Shown here piece after piece: positions 9,135-18,577 of a DNA stretch of 64,000 nt (within the stretch, counting starts at the first letter, position 1; every line of letters begins with the position of its first letter). Where the stretch lies: the NCBI GenBank assembly GCA_019116455.1, contig DXBR01000049.1:37426-101425 (forward strand). The letters run 5' to 3'. Source of the stretch: Anaerobutyricum stercoris. Lineage in GTDB: Bacteria > Bacillota > Clostridia > Lachnospirales > Lachnospiraceae. Under the pieces are notes generated by a model. It was not told where the DNA came from. It did not search any database and saw nothing but the letters and a program-made list of their open reading frames with translations. A program made the translations under genes and the position numbers.

Positions 9135-10394
9135 ATGCGGGGATATAAGCGAATCCGGGCCGTCTTCTGCTGGGGCTTTGTTCTTGTGCTGTGTACCCTT
9201 TCCGGATGTGGAAGAGCAGCGTTTGATAACAGTCAGGCGGAGAGCAGCACATCCATCCTGGAGGCAGACCCGGAAAGCCTGGATGATATAACCATGGAAG
9301 GTCTTGTGTCAGAGGTGCTCGGACAGATGACGCTGGAACAGAAAATCGGACAGCTTTTTATTGTCAGTACAGATTCTCTGGATTTTAACGCTGAGACAGA
9401 AATGACGGATCAGATGAAGCAAAATATAAAAAAGTATCAGCCGGGCGGCGTTATCTTCTTTTCCTTTAATTTCACCAATGACGAGGATATTAAACAAAAC
9501 AGAAAAAATCTGAAGAAGTTTATCCGGAAAATGCAGAAAGCTTCGACGGTTCCGATGTTTATGTCAGTGGATGAAGAAGGTGGAACCGTCTCGAGGGTTG
9601 CCAATTCAGAATCGTTTGGAACGACAAAATTTCCGACCATGTCGGAGGTGGGAAGTACCGAAGATTCAGCTAACGCCTATAATGTGGGCGCGACCATTGG
9701 CCGGGAGATTTCGGAGCTGGGATTTAATCTGGATTTTGCGCCGGTGGCGGATATTTCCACCAATGCGGATAATACGGAGATCGGCTCCCGAAGCTTTGGC
9801 AGGGATGCGCAGCTTGTCTCGGATATGGTCAGCGAAGAGGTGAAGGGCCTGCAGCAAAACGGCGTCAGCGCCACGCTCAAACATTTCCCGGGACAGGGAG
9901 ACTCAGGTGATGACACCCATAAGGGCTTTGTAAATCTGGATGTGACCATCGACCGGCTGCGTGATGTGGAATTTACTCCGTTTAAGGCAGGCATTGCTGC
10001 CGGAGCGGATGTGGTGATGATGTCCCATGTGGCGGTCCGCAATATCACTCAGAATGAGGTGCCGGCTTCGTTGTCGTCTCTGATGGTGACAGATATTTTG
10101 CGCGAAGAGCTGCAGTTTGACAATATTATAATTACCGACGCCATGAACATGAAGATTATCACAAAGTTTTATGACGCCGGTGAAGCGGCGGTTATGGCCA
10201 TAGAAGCCGGCAATGATATGATATTGATGCCGGATGATTTTGTGAGTGCTTACGATGCAGTCTATGAAGCGGTGCAGGACGGAACACTCACGGAACGGCA
10301 GATCGACCAGGCGGTATCACGGATACTGACGGTGAAGATCCGCCGGGGAATTCTGCCGCTCTCCTCACCGCTGCTGGAAGAGATCGTACAGTAG
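9135..10394 (+). CDS. nagZ: GH3 family beta-N-acetylhexosaminidase lipoprotein
   Basis: Glycoside hydrolase family 3 protein of 419 residues with a lipoprotein signal (hydrophobic stretch ending LSGCG), so it is probably anchored outside the membrane. It shows EQKIGQLFIV, the KHFPGQGDSGDDTHKGF stretch with the Asp-His acid/base pair typical of NagZ, and IITDAMNMKII with the nucleophilic Asp. The usual KHFPGHGD His is Gln here. The family removes N-acetylglucosamine from muropeptides in cell-wall recycling. There is no C-terminal PA14 or second GH3 domain, which fits the short NagZ class. The ribosome site is GGAGGAATCG, 20 bp after ppk1. Confidence 0.85.
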   Translation: MRGYKRIRAVFCWGFVLVLCTLSGCGRAAFDNSQAESSTSILEADPESLDDITMEGLVSEVLGQMTLEQKIGQLFIVSTDSLDFNAETEMTDQMKQNIKKYQPGGVIFFSFNFTNDEDIKQNRKNLKKFIRKMQKASTVPMFMSVDEEGGTVSRVANSESFGTTKFPTMSEVGSTEDSANAYNVGATIGREISELGFNLDFAPVADISTNADNTEIGSRSFGRDAQLVSDMVSEEVKGLQQNGVSATLKHFPGQGDSGDDTHKGFVNLDVTIDRLRDVEFTPFKAGIAAGADVVMMSHVAVRNITQNEVPASLSSLMVTDILREELQFDNIIITDAMNMKIITKFYDAGEAAVMAIEAGNDMILMPDDFVSAYDAVYEAVQDGTLTERQIDQAVSRILTVKIRRGILPLSSPLLEEIVQ

Positions 10395-10436
10395 CGGAGA
10401 ACGGAGATTTCGCCGGGTACTGCCATCGGTGTGCAG

Positions 10437-10464
10437 CGTGCCGGTCAGCAGCTGCGCCGGCACG
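10437..10464 (+). terminator. hairpin after nagZ, possible terminator
   Basis: Perfect 8-bp stem CGTGCCGG / CCGGCACG around a 12-nt loop, 43 bp after the nagZ stop. No U-tract follows directly, so it may protect the 3' end rather than terminate. Confidence 0.4.
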
Positions 10465-10489
10465 TATCCGGTTATCCGGAAAAGGGTTC

Positions 10490-10518
10490 TTGTACTGCGG
10501 GGGTTTTTATGTTAGTAT
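10490..10518 (+). promoter_or_regulatory. putative purF promoter
   Basis: TTGTAC, a 17-nt spacer and TAGTAT, 60 bp upstream of purF. No PurR box or purine riboswitch was recognised around it. Confidence 0.5.
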
Positions 10519-10577
10519 ACAAGACGCCAAATTATTTGAACAATCTGTAACAGGATGATGCATATAGGAGGATTAAA

Positions 10578-12023
10578 ATGCCATTTGACAGCAGAGAGCA
10601 GTTTGAGACAGAGACAGAATTACATGAAGAATGCGGTGTCATGGGCGTGTACGACCTGGATGGAGGAGATGTGGCTTCCACCGTGTATTACGGCCTTTTT
10701 GCTCTGCAGCACAGAGGACAGGAGAGCTGCGGTATTGCCGTTTCTGATACAAACGGTCCGAAGAAAAATATTCAGGTTCACAAAGGAATGGGCCTGGTCA
10801 ACGAGGTGTTCCACGGTGAGGATCTGGAGCATTTGAAGGGCAATATCGGCGTGGGACATGTCCGCTATTCCACTGCCGGTTCCAGTACCCGGGAAAATGC
10901 GCAGCCGCTGGTCTTAAATTATTATAAAGGAACGCTGGCTCTTGCCCATAACGGCAACCTGATCAATGCTCTGGAACTCAGAGAGGAACTGGAAAAAACC
11001 GGAGCTATCTTTCAGACTACCATTGACTCGGAAGTTATCGCCTATCACGTGGCAAAAGAGCGTATCAGTTCTGACACGGCAGAGGAAGCGGTGCTTGCCG
11101 CCATGCGCAAGATCAGGGGAGCCTATGCCCTCATCGTGATGAGCCCGAGAAAGCTCATGGGAGCGAGAGATCCTTTCGGTTTCCGGCCGCTGTGTATCGG
11201 CAAAAGAGATAATGCCTATCTTCTGGCTTCAGAGACATGCGCTCTGGACGCGGTAGGGGCAGAGTTTGTCCGGGATGTGGAGCCAGGAGAGCTTGTGACC
11301 ATCACAAAGGAAGGAATTCTTTCCAATAAGGAGATGTGTTTTGCTGACCAGAAGAAACAGGCCCGGTGTATTTTTGAATATATTTATTTTTCAAGACCAG
11401 ACGCGGTCTTTGACGGTGTGGGAGTCTACGCCAGCCGTATTCGCGCGGGACGTTTTCTTGCGCAGGATTCTCCGGTTGAGGCCGATATGGTCGTGGGAGT
11501 GCCGGAGTCCGGCAACCCGGCGGCGCAGGGATATGCCATCGAATCGAAGATTCCTTACGGTATCGCCTTTATTAAGAATTCCTACGTGGGACGAACGTTC
11601 ATCAAGCCGAAACAGAGTATGCGGGAAAGCAGCGTGCAGGTGAAACTCAATGTTCTCAAGGATAATGTGCGGGGAAAGCGGATCATCATGATCGATGATT
11701 CCATCGTGCGGGGAACTACCTGCGGCAGAATCGTGCAGATGTTGAAGGATGCCGGGGCCAAAGAGGTTCACGTGAGAATCAGCTCTCCGCCTTTTCTGCA
11801 TCCTTGTTACTTTGGGACAGATATCCCGACAGAAGATCAGCTGATTGCCAATGGAAAGAGTGTGGAGGAAATCCGCCAGATTCTTGGAGCCGATTCTCTG
11901 GCGTATCTGCGCATGGAACGGCTTTCGGAGATATGCGAAGGACTGCCGTTTTGCGACGCCTGCTTCAGCGGCAATTATCCTCTGGAACCGCCAAAACACG
12001 ATATCCGCGGCGAGCAGGGCTGA
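10578..12023 (+). CDS. purF: amidophosphoribosyltransferase
   Basis: First committed enzyme of purine synthesis, transferring the glutamine amide to PRPP. 481 residues. An 18-residue propeptide precedes the catalytic Cys19 (ECGVMGVYD), which must be exposed by processing. The glutamine amidotransferase domain spans about 19-250. The phosphoribosyltransferase domain has the PRPP loop IIMIDDSIVRGTTCG. Cys residues in RCIFEYIYF, HPCYFGTD and FCDACFSGNYP match the four ligands of the oxygen-sensitive Fe-S cluster known in the Bacillus enzyme. The ribosome site AGGAGG at 10567-10572 fixes the start. It is followed 47 bp later by purB. Confidence 0.96.
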   Translation: MPFDSREQFETETELHEECGVMGVYDLDGGDVASTVYYGLFALQHRGQESCGIAVSDTNGPKKNIQVHKGMGLVNEVFHGEDLEHLKGNIGVGHVRYSTAGSSTRENAQPLVLNYYKGTLALAHNGNLINALELREELEKTGAIFQTTIDSEVIAYHVAKERISSDTAEEAVLAAMRKIRGAYALIVMSPRKLMGARDPFGFRPLCIGKRDNAYLLASETCALDAVGAEFVRDVEPGELVTITKEGILSNKEMCFADQKKQARCIFEYIYFSRPDAVFDGVGVYASRIRAGRFLAQDSPVEADMVVGVPESGNPAAQGYAIESKIPYGIAFIKNSYVGRTFIKPKQSMRESSVQVKLNVLKDNVRGKRIIMIDDSIVRGTTCGRIVQMLKDAGAKEVHVRISSPPFLHPCYFGTDIPTEDQLIANGKSVEEIRQILGADSLAYLRMERLSEICEGLPFCDACFSGNYPLEPPKHDIRGEQG

Positions 12024-12070
12024 GGAGAAAATAAAAAAATATCAGAACAGAGAGAAATAGGAGGAAACCA

Positions 12071-13504
12071 ATGTACGACAGATATCAGAGTCCGCTTTCC
12101 GAGCGGTATGCCAGCAAGGAAATGCAGTATATTTTTTCACCGGACAAAAAGTTTAAAACATGGAGAAAACTCTGGATTGCGCTGGCAGAGACCGAGTATG
12201 AGCTGGGGCTTGACAGTGTGACAAAAGAGCAGATCGAGGAACTGAAAGCTCATGCCGACGATATTAATTTTGAGGTGGCAAAGGAGCGTGAAAAAGAGGT
12301 ACGTCATGATGTTATGTCCCATGTATATGCTTACGGGGTGCAGTGCCCGAACGCCAAGGGTATCATCCATCTGGGAGCGACTTCCTGCTATGTGGGAGAT
12401 AACACCGATATTATTATTATGACGGAGGCGTTAAAGCTGGTGAGGAAGAAAGTATTAAATGTCATCAGCGAGCTGGCTGCCTTTGCCATGAAATACAAAG
12501 ATCTGCCGACGCTGGCATTTACGCATTTTCAGCCGGCACAGCCAACCACCGTTGGAAAGAGGGCGACTCTGTGGTTAAATGAACTGATGCTGGATCTGGA
12601 GGATCTGGATTACGTCATCGGCTCTATGAAACTGCTTGGTTCCAAAGGAACTACCGGAACACAGGCAAGCTTTCTCGAGTTGTTTAACGGCGACCACGAG
12701 ACCATCCGCAAGATTGATAAAAAGATCGCGGAAAAGATGGGATTCGATTCCTGTTATCCGGTTTCCGGACAGACCTACTCAAGAAAAGTGGACAGCCGTG
12801 TATTAAATGTACTGGGAGGAATTGCGCAGTCCGCTCACAAGTTCTCCAACGATATCCGTCTTCTTCAGCATTTGAAAGAGATTGAGGAACCGTTTGAGAA
12901 GAATCAGATCGGCTCTTCCGCTATGGCTTACAAGAGAAATCCGATGCGCAGCGAGCGTATGGCTTCTCTGGCAGACTATGTGATGGCGGATACTATGAAC
13001 CCGGCGCTGGTCGCATCTACACAGTGGTTTGAGCGGACGCTGGATGACTCTGCCAATAAACGTCTCTCTGTACCGGAAGGATTTCTGGCTATAGATGGTA
13101 TACTTGATCTTTATCTGAATGTGGTGGACGGCCTGGTTGTCTATCCAAAAGTTATCGAGGCGCATCTGATGCGCGAGCTTCCGTTCATGGCAACGGAAAA
13201 CATAATGATGGATGCGGTGAAGGCAGGCGGGGACCGTCAGGAACTTCATGAGAAGATCCGCCAGCATTCCATGGCTGCCGGCCGTGTGGTAAAAGAGGAA
13301 GGGAAAGATAATGACCTTCTGGAGCGGATCGCTGCTGACCCGGCTTTCGGCATGACCATCGAACAGCTCAATGCCATCATGAAACCGGAGAACTTTGTGG
13401 GACGCGCACCGCAGCAGACGGAAGAGTATATTGATGAATATATCCGTCCGGTGCTTGAAGCCAACAAAGAAATCCTTGGTATGAAAGCGGAGATTAATGT
13501 ATAA
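12071..13504 (+). CDS. purB: adenylosuccinate lyase
   Basis: 477-residue member of the fumarase/aspartase superfamily acting twice in purine synthesis, on SAICAR and on adenylosuccinate. It shows the signature loop GSSAMAYKRNPMRSERM with the catalytic Ser, GATSCYVGDNTD, and HFQPAQPTTVGKRA. The length fits the longer clostridial PurB type. AGGAGG stands before ATG. It lies directly after purF and probably in the same transcript. Confidence 0.96.
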   Translation: MYDRYQSPLSERYASKEMQYIFSPDKKFKTWRKLWIALAETEYELGLDSVTKEQIEELKAHADDINFEVAKEREKEVRHDVMSHVYAYGVQCPNAKGIIHLGATSCYVGDNTDIIIMTEALKLVRKKVLNVISELAAFAMKYKDLPTLAFTHFQPAQPTTVGKRATLWLNELMLDLEDLDYVIGSMKLLGSKGTTGTQASFLELFNGDHETIRKIDKKIAEKMGFDSCYPVSGQTYSRKVDSRVLNVLGGIAQSAHKFSNDIRLLQHLKEIEEPFEKNQIGSSAMAYKRNPMRSERMASLADYVMADTMNPALVASTQWFERTLDDSANKRLSVPEGFLAIDGILDLYLNVVDGLVVYPKVIEAHLMRELPFMATENIMMDAVKAGGDRQELHEKIRQHSMAAGRVVKEEGKDNDLLERIAADPAFGMTIEQLNAIMKPENFVGRAPQQTEEYIDEYIRPVLEANKEILGMKAEINV

Positions 13505-13596
13505 AGAACGACAAAATATGAGACGGACAGAAATCAGGGTGCAGGAAAAAAGAGCAGGAAGGATTCAGAGAGAAAAGCTCTGAGAGGAAGGATACA

Positions 13597-15267
13597 GTGG
13601 GAAGAAATAATTCGAGTGAACAAAATGTAATAGCGCAGGCATCCATTTTGATGGTGGCGGGGATACTTGTGAGAATCATCGGCGTGTTGTACCGGAGTCC
13701 GGTTACCAGCATTATTGGTGATGAGGGAAACGGGTATTATGGAATAGCTTATAATTTATATTCCATGGTGCTGCTGATCTCCTCCTACAGCATACCAATG
13801 GCGGTTTCGAAGGTGGTCTCCGGAAAACTGGCTCTGAAACAGTACAAGGAGGCGCACAAGGTTTTCAGGTGCGCGCTTGTATATGTACTGATTGTGGGGG
13901 CTGCTGCCAGTCTGTTCACTTTTCTCGGTGCATCTGTATTGGTTCCTGACAGTCAGCAGAAAGCGATACCTGTTCTGCAGGTGCTGGCTCCGGCCATCTT
14001 TCTGTCGGGATTTCTCGGCGTTCTGAGAGGATATTTTCAGGCGCATTCCACCATGGTGCCGACTTCAATCTCACAGATTATCGAGCAGGTGCTCAACGCC
14101 ATAGTCAGCATCGGTGCGGCGCTTCTGTTTATACAGATCTTTGCCGGCGGCGATGCTGATAAGGTTCCGGTATTCGGCGCTATGGGAAGCGCTGCAGGTA
14201 TTGTGATCGGCGTGGCGGCGGGACTGGTCTTCATGGTCTTTGTATACCGGCAGAACCGTCTGTACTTTACAAAACATCGTATGCAGGATGTGTCCGGGAC
14301 AAGCAGCTCTTACAGAGACATTTTTAAAGTCATGTTTTTGATGATCACTCCGGTCATTCTCAGTACATTTGTGTATAATATCAGCGCTACTATCGATCAG
14401 ACGATATTCATGGATGTGATGGATTATAAAGGAGTGCTTTCCAAAACATCTGCCGCTCTCTATGGAGTGTTTTCCACGAAGTATCTTACGCTGATCAATG
14501 TGCCGGTGGCACTGGCCAATTCCATGTCCACGGCAATGATTCCGGCAGTGTCATCGGCCTACACTCTGGAAGATTATGAGGAATGTAATGCTCAGGTAAA
14601 ACAGTCCATACATTTTACTATGATGATCAGTATTCCGAGCGCCGTGGGTCTGTGTGTGCTGGCATATCCAGTCATGCAGGTTCTGTTCCCGCAGAGGGAT
14701 ACTATTAATCTTGCGGTGAATCTTCTGCGCATCGGCTGTGTCAGCGTTGTGTTTTACTGTCTGTCAACGGTGACCAACGGTGTTCTGCAGGGAATCGGTA
14801 AAGTAAACGTGCCGCTTCGCAATGCGGCAGTATCTCTGCTGATTCATGTACTTTTCCTGGCGGGTCTGCTGTACTTTACAAATATGGATCTGCTGGCGCT
14901 GGTTTTTGCGACTATGCTCTATGCGTTTCTGATGTGTCTGCTGAACAGCATCAGCGTACACAGGTATCTGGGATACCGGCAGGAAGTCAGAAAGACTTTT
15001 GTGATACCGGCCATTTCCGCTGTCGGAATGGGAGTATTTTGTTACGTCTTCTATCAGGGACTGTATTTTATACTGGACGGCATTTTTGGAATAGTGCTGC
15101 CGGCGCGGGTACTTGTGTTTGTGTGCCTGATGGTTTCCATCGTATTTGCTGTGGCTGTATATTTTGCACTGCTGATAAAGCTTCGCGGTGTGTCAGAAAA
15201 AGAGCTTCGGAATTTCCCGAAAGGATATGTGCTTGTCCGTTACGCCAGGAAGTTCCGGCTGATGTGA
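13597..15267 (+). CDS. SpoVB/MurJ-type lipid flippase
   Basis: Polytopic membrane protein of 556 residues from the MATE-like/MOP polysaccharide flippase superfamily, with about 14 predicted helices (for example LRIIGVLYRSP near residue 25 and LRGYFQAHSTMVPTSISQI near 145). Relatives move lipid-linked wall precursors across the membrane; SpoVB acts in spore cortex formation and MurJ flips lipid II. The start is GTG at 13597 behind GAGAGGAAGG. It sits between purB and purA on the same strand, which is not a pathway link. Which lipid is moved cannot be told. Confidence 0.85.
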   Translation: MGRNNSSEQNVIAQASILMVAGILVRIIGVLYRSPVTSIIGDEGNGYYGIAYNLYSMVLLISSYSIPMAVSKVVSGKLALKQYKEAHKVFRCALVYVLIVGAAASLFTFLGASVLVPDSQQKAIPVLQVLAPAIFLSGFLGVLRGYFQAHSTMVPTSISQIIEQVLNAIVSIGAALLFIQIFAGGDADKVPVFGAMGSAAGIVIGVAAGLVFMVFVYRQNRLYFTKHRMQDVSGTSSSYRDIFKVMFLMITPVILSTFVYNISATIDQTIFMDVMDYKGVLSKTSAALYGVFSTKYLTLINVPVALANSMSTAMIPAVSSAYTLEDYEECNAQVKQSIHFTMMISIPSAVGLCVLAYPVMQVLFPQRDTINLAVNLLRIGCVSVVFYCLSTVTNGVLQGIGKVNVPLRNAAVSLLIHVLFLAGLLYFTNMDLLALVFATMLYAFLMCLLNSISVHRYLGYRQEVRKTFVIPAISAVGMGVFCYVFYQGLYFILDGIFGIVLPARVLVFVCLMVSIVFAVAVYFALLIKLRGVSEKELRNFPKGYVLVRYARKFRLM

Positions 15268-15310
15268 TGAAGCGTGAAAGCGAGATTTTATTTTATAGAA
15301 AAGATGTTCC

Positions 15311-15339
15311 TTTACTTATAGAGGAAACTGGGCTATAAT
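15311..15339 (+). promoter_or_regulatory. putative purA promoter
   Basis: TTTACT, a 17-nt spacer and a perfect TATAAT, 49 bp upstream of the purA start. Confidence 0.6.
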
Positions 15340-15388
15340 AAGAACGTTGTTTTTTGAAGATTTTTAGATAACTGGGAGGAAAGAACGC

Positions 15389-16672
15389 ATGGTAAAAGCA
15401 ATTGTAGGCGCCAATTGGGGAGACGAAGGAAAAGGTAAGATTACAGATATGCTTGCCCAGGATTCTGATATCATTATCCGTTTCCAGGGAGGTGCCAATG
15501 CAGGCCATACAATTATAAATAATTACGGCAAGTTTGCTCTTCATACATTGCCGTCTGGTGTATTTTATGATCATACCACCAGTATCATCGGTAATGGTGT
15601 TGCTCTGAATATACCAGTATTGTTTAATGAGCTGAAGGAGATCGTATCCAAAGGGGTGCCGGAACCGAAGATTCTGGTTTCTGACAGAGCGCAGATCGTA
15701 ATGCCGTATCACATTCTCTTCGATCAGTATGAAGAGGAGCGTCTGGGAGGAAAGTCTTTCGGCTCTACAAAATCCGGCATAGCGCCGTTTTATTCAGATA
15801 AGTACGCAAAGATCGGTTTCCAGGTGAATGAACTGTTTATGGAGGAGGCTGCTCTCAGAGAAAAGATTGACCGGGTGCTGAGCCAGAAAAATGTGCTTCT
15901 GGAGCATCTCTATCATAAGCCGCTCATTGATGCTGATGAATTGTATCAGACGCTGATGGATTATAAAGAAATGGTTGCGCCGTATGTGTGCAACGTATCA
16001 TTATATTTGGACCAGGCTCTGAAAGAGGGAAAGAATATCCTTCTGGAAGGACAGCTGGGAACGCTGAAAGATCCGGATCACGGCATCTATCCGATGGTAA
16101 CATCTTCTTCTACACTGGCGGCATATGGAGCGATCGGCGCAGGTCTGCCTCCATATTCTATTGAGAAGGTTGTAACTGTCTGCAAGGCTTACAGCAGTGC
16201 TGTGGGAGCAGGAGCTTTCGTAAGCGAGATCTTTGGCGATGAAGCCCAGGAACTTCGGGTTCGCGGCGGTGACGGCGGCGAATTTGGCGCGACGACCGGA
16301 AGACCGAGAAGAATGGGATGGTTTGACTGTGTGGCATCCAAGTACGGCTGCCGTATGCAGGGTACCACCGATGTAGCTTTTACCGTTGTGGATGTTCTGG
16401 GATACCTGGACGAGATTCCGGTTTGCGTGGGCTATGAGATTGATGGCGAAGTGACTACAGAATTTCCTGTAACTCCGCTTCTCGAGAAAGCAAAACCGGT
16501 GCTTAAGACTCTGCCAGGGTGGAAGAGCGATATCCGCGGCATCAGGAAATACGAAGATCTGCCGGAAAACTGCCGGAAATATATTGAATTTGTGGAAGAA
16601 CAGATTGGATATCCGATCACCATGGTCTCCAATGGACCGGGACGTGAAGATATCATTTACCGTACAGTATAA
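15389..16672 (+). CDS. purA: adenylosuccinate synthetase
   Basis: 427 residues. Converts IMP and aspartate to adenylosuccinate using GTP, the branch step to AMP; purB upstream catalyses the next reaction. It shows the GDEGKGKITD phosphate loop with catalytic Asp, GANAGHTI with catalytic His, the GQLGTLKDPDHGIYP region and the IMP-binding TTGRPRRMGWFD stretch. GGGAGG stands before the ATG and a good promoter precedes it, so it is probably transcribed separately from purFB. Confidence 0.97.
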   Translation: MVKAIVGANWGDEGKGKITDMLAQDSDIIIRFQGGANAGHTIINNYGKFALHTLPSGVFYDHTTSIIGNGVALNIPVLFNELKEIVSKGVPEPKILVSDRAQIVMPYHILFDQYEEERLGGKSFGSTKSGIAPFYSDKYAKIGFQVNELFMEEAALREKIDRVLSQKNVLLEHLYHKPLIDADELYQTLMDYKEMVAPYVCNVSLYLDQALKEGKNILLEGQLGTLKDPDHGIYPMVTSSSTLAAYGAIGAGLPPYSIEKVVTVCKAYSSAVGAGAFVSEIFGDEAQELRVRGGDGGEFGATTGRPRRMGWFDCVASKYGCRMQGTTDVAFTVVDVLGYLDEIPVCVGYEIDGEVTTEFPVTPLLEKAKPVLKTLPGWKSDIRGIRKYEDLPENCRKYIEFVEEQIGYPITMVSNGPGREDIIYRTV

Positions 16673-16752
16673 TTGACAGAAGATTTTGATGTTGACAGAT
16701 AACGATGCCAGCGGCATCCATACTGAGAGAGAATATCAGAAGGAGATTATTT

Positions 16753-17775
16753 ATGAAACTACTTTCCATAGCAATCCCGAGTTACAATTCAGAGGATTAT
16801 ATGAGGAATTGCATTGACAGCCTGTTGACTGGCGGGGAAGAAGTGGAGATTCTTATTGTTGATGACGGCTCGAAGGATACGACCCCGCAGATTGCAGACG
16901 AGTATGCAAAAAACTACCCGTCTATTGTGCGGGCCGTGCATCAGCCAAACGGAGGACACGGGGAGGCGGTGAACGCCGGACTCCGTCATGCGTCCGGATT
17001 CTTTTATAAAGTGGTGGACAGTGACGACTGGGTAGATCAGGAATCTTACGAGAGAGTGCTTTCTTTTCTGCGTCAGGCGGTAAAAGAAGAAGAACCTCTT
17101 GATATGCTTATTTCCAACTATGTGTATGAAAAACAGGGAGCCAAAAGAAAAAAAGTGATTCAGTACCGGTCCATTCTGCCGGAGAATCGTTTTTTTGGAT
17201 GGGAAGAGATCGGGCATTTTGGCGTCAGCCAGAATATCCTGATGCATTCGGTGATTTATCGCACGCAGCTTCTGCGTGACTGTGGTTTTGAACTCCCGAA
17301 GCATACTTTCTATGTGGATAATATTTTTGTATACTGGCCGCTTCCTTATGTGAGGAAAATGTTTTATCTGGATACAGATTTTTACCGGTATTTCATTGGA
17401 CGGGAAGACCAGTCGGTCAATGAACAGATTATGATGTCCCGTATCGACCAGCAGATCCGGGTCAATAAGATCATGATAGATATCTATGCCAAACATGAAG
17501 GCAGTTTTTCCTGCCCGCAGCTGGAAGAATATATGCAGCATTATCTTGAGACGATCATGATGGTTACTTCTGTTTTACTTATGAAGATGAATACAGAGGA
17601 ATCTATAAAGATGAGAGACGATGTCTGGAAATATCTGAACGAGCAATCGCCTAATGCATATCAGATTCTAAAACATTCCCTTCTGGGCAAGTTTTCCAGT
17701 TCTCATGGCAAGCTGTCCCATAAGCTGACAATGGGAGGATATAAGATTGCGCAGAAATGGATCGGATTCAACTAG
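16753..17775 (+). CDS. family 2 glycosyltransferase
   Basis: GT-A fold glycosyltransferase of 340 residues. It shows SIAIPSYNSEDYMRNCIDS, EILIVDDGSKD, NGGHGEAVNAG, and VVDSDDWVD, which gives the Asp-x-Asp-like metal site. The start at 16753 follows AAGGAGA; an ATG-like extension from 16705 lacks a site and the family does not need it. No transmembrane helix, so it is probably a cytoplasmic or peripheral enzyme adding a sugar to a surface or lipid-linked acceptor. The substrate is not predictable. Its 3' end overlaps the next gene by 29 bp, which implies coupling. Confidence 0.85.
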   Translation: MKLLSIAIPSYNSEDYMRNCIDSLLTGGEEVEILIVDDGSKDTTPQIADEYAKNYPSIVRAVHQPNGGHGEAVNAGLRHASGFFYKVVDSDDWVDQESYERVLSFLRQAVKEEEPLDMLISNYVYEKQGAKRKKVIQYRSILPENRFFGWEEIGHFGVSQNILMHSVIYRTQLLRDCGFELPKHTFYVDNIFVYWPLPYVRKMFYLDTDFYRYFIGREDQSVNEQIMMSRIDQQIRVNKIMIDIYAKHEGSFSCPQLEEYMQHYLETIMMVTSVLLMKMNTEESIKMRDDVWKYLNEQSPNAYQILKHSLLGKFSSSHGKLSHKLTMGGYKIAQKWIGFN

Positions 17776-18154
17776 AGTGTTCAGAAAACAGGATATGTTT
17801 CTGATCCTGTTTTTTCTGATAATCGCTGCCGCCGGACTTCTCTGGCTTTATGCCGGGAGAGAGCGCGGGGATACCGTTCAGGTAACAGTGGATGGAACGG
17901 TTATCGGAGAATATCCTTTAGAACGCGACGATACAATCCGCATTGAGGGGATTGGAGGAAACAATACCCTCAAGATCAGGGATGGCCAGGCGGATATGAC
18001 CGACGCTGATTGTCCGGATAAGATATGTGTCAATCACGCCACGATTTCTGATGTGGGAGAATCTATTGTCTGTCTGCCGCACCGGGTGGTGGTGGAAATT
18101 GTCTCCTCTGACGGAGAGACGGACAATGCGGATTTTGATGTGATTACCAGATAA
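17747..18154 (+). CDS. NusG domain II-containing membrane-anchored protein
   Basis: 135 residues: one N-terminal helix (about 17-36, MFLILFFLIIAAAGLLWLYA) and an outside beta domain. Conserved cysteines in DADCPDKICVNHATIS and IVCLPHRVVVEI mark the NusG_II family seen beside Rnf or FMN-transfer genes in Firmicutes. The start is a TTG at 17747, supported by GGGAGG six bases upstream, inside the end of the glycosyltransferase gene. Function is unknown; the neighbouring rnf operon suggests a role with membrane flavoprotein complexes, which is inference. A strong hairpin terminator follows it. Confidence 0.8.
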   Translation: MRRNGSDSTRVFRKQDMFLILFFLIIAAAGLLWLYAGRERGDTVQVTVDGTVIGEYPLERDDTIRIEGIGGNNTLKIRDGQADMTDADCPDKICVNHATISDVGESIVCLPHRVVVEIVSSDGETDNADFDVITR

Positions 18155-18166
18155 AATTGAAAACAG

Positions 18167-18262
18167 AGAGCTGCTGTGCCAGACGCATTCCCCAGGGGAT
18201 ATTCTTGACATGAAAATGTGCTATTCCCGGCAGATATTGTGTTTGGCAGCAGCTCTTTTTTT
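18167..18262 (+). terminator. intrinsic terminator with long loop
   Basis: AGAGCTGCTG-TGCCA on the left pairs with TGG-CAGCAGCTCT near 18243-18255, directly followed by a run of T. The loop is about 60 nt and holds a smaller CCCC/GGGG hairpin. Confidence 0.65.
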
Positions 18263-18577
18263 GTTGCAACGAATTAAAATTGATATAAATTTAACAAAAA
18301 TATGGTGAGTTAAATAATTTTTTGTTTTATTTTTAATACATTTAACAAGAAATTTTCTGACTTTTGATTTGGTATTTGTATAAAAGTATGGAGAAACCCC
18401 ATGGGTTTTTTGTGCGGCGAGGAAATAAAGGTTTTGATTGTTTGCTATTTAATTAACGTACCTTGATTTTCGTTTTTTTTTACTATATTATTAAGTTTAG
18501 CTTACTTCAATCTGACAGATTTCTTTATAATTGTAGATGTAGCGACAAAAAGTGAATGAAAGAAAGAAGGTTAAAAA
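18263..18577 (+). promoter_or_regulatory. AT-rich region upstream of the rnf operon, with promoter at 18463-18491
   Basis: A 315-bp AT-rich stretch without a gene. It holds TTGATT (18463), a 17-nt spacer and TATTAT (18486-18491), a good sigma-A-type promoter whose transcript would have a leader of about 80 nt. There are several TTAAC/GTTAA half-sites around 18290-18350, and an AAACCC ATGGGTTTT mirror at about 18395-18414. No known riboswitch or clear Rex site was recognised. Confidence 0.55.
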
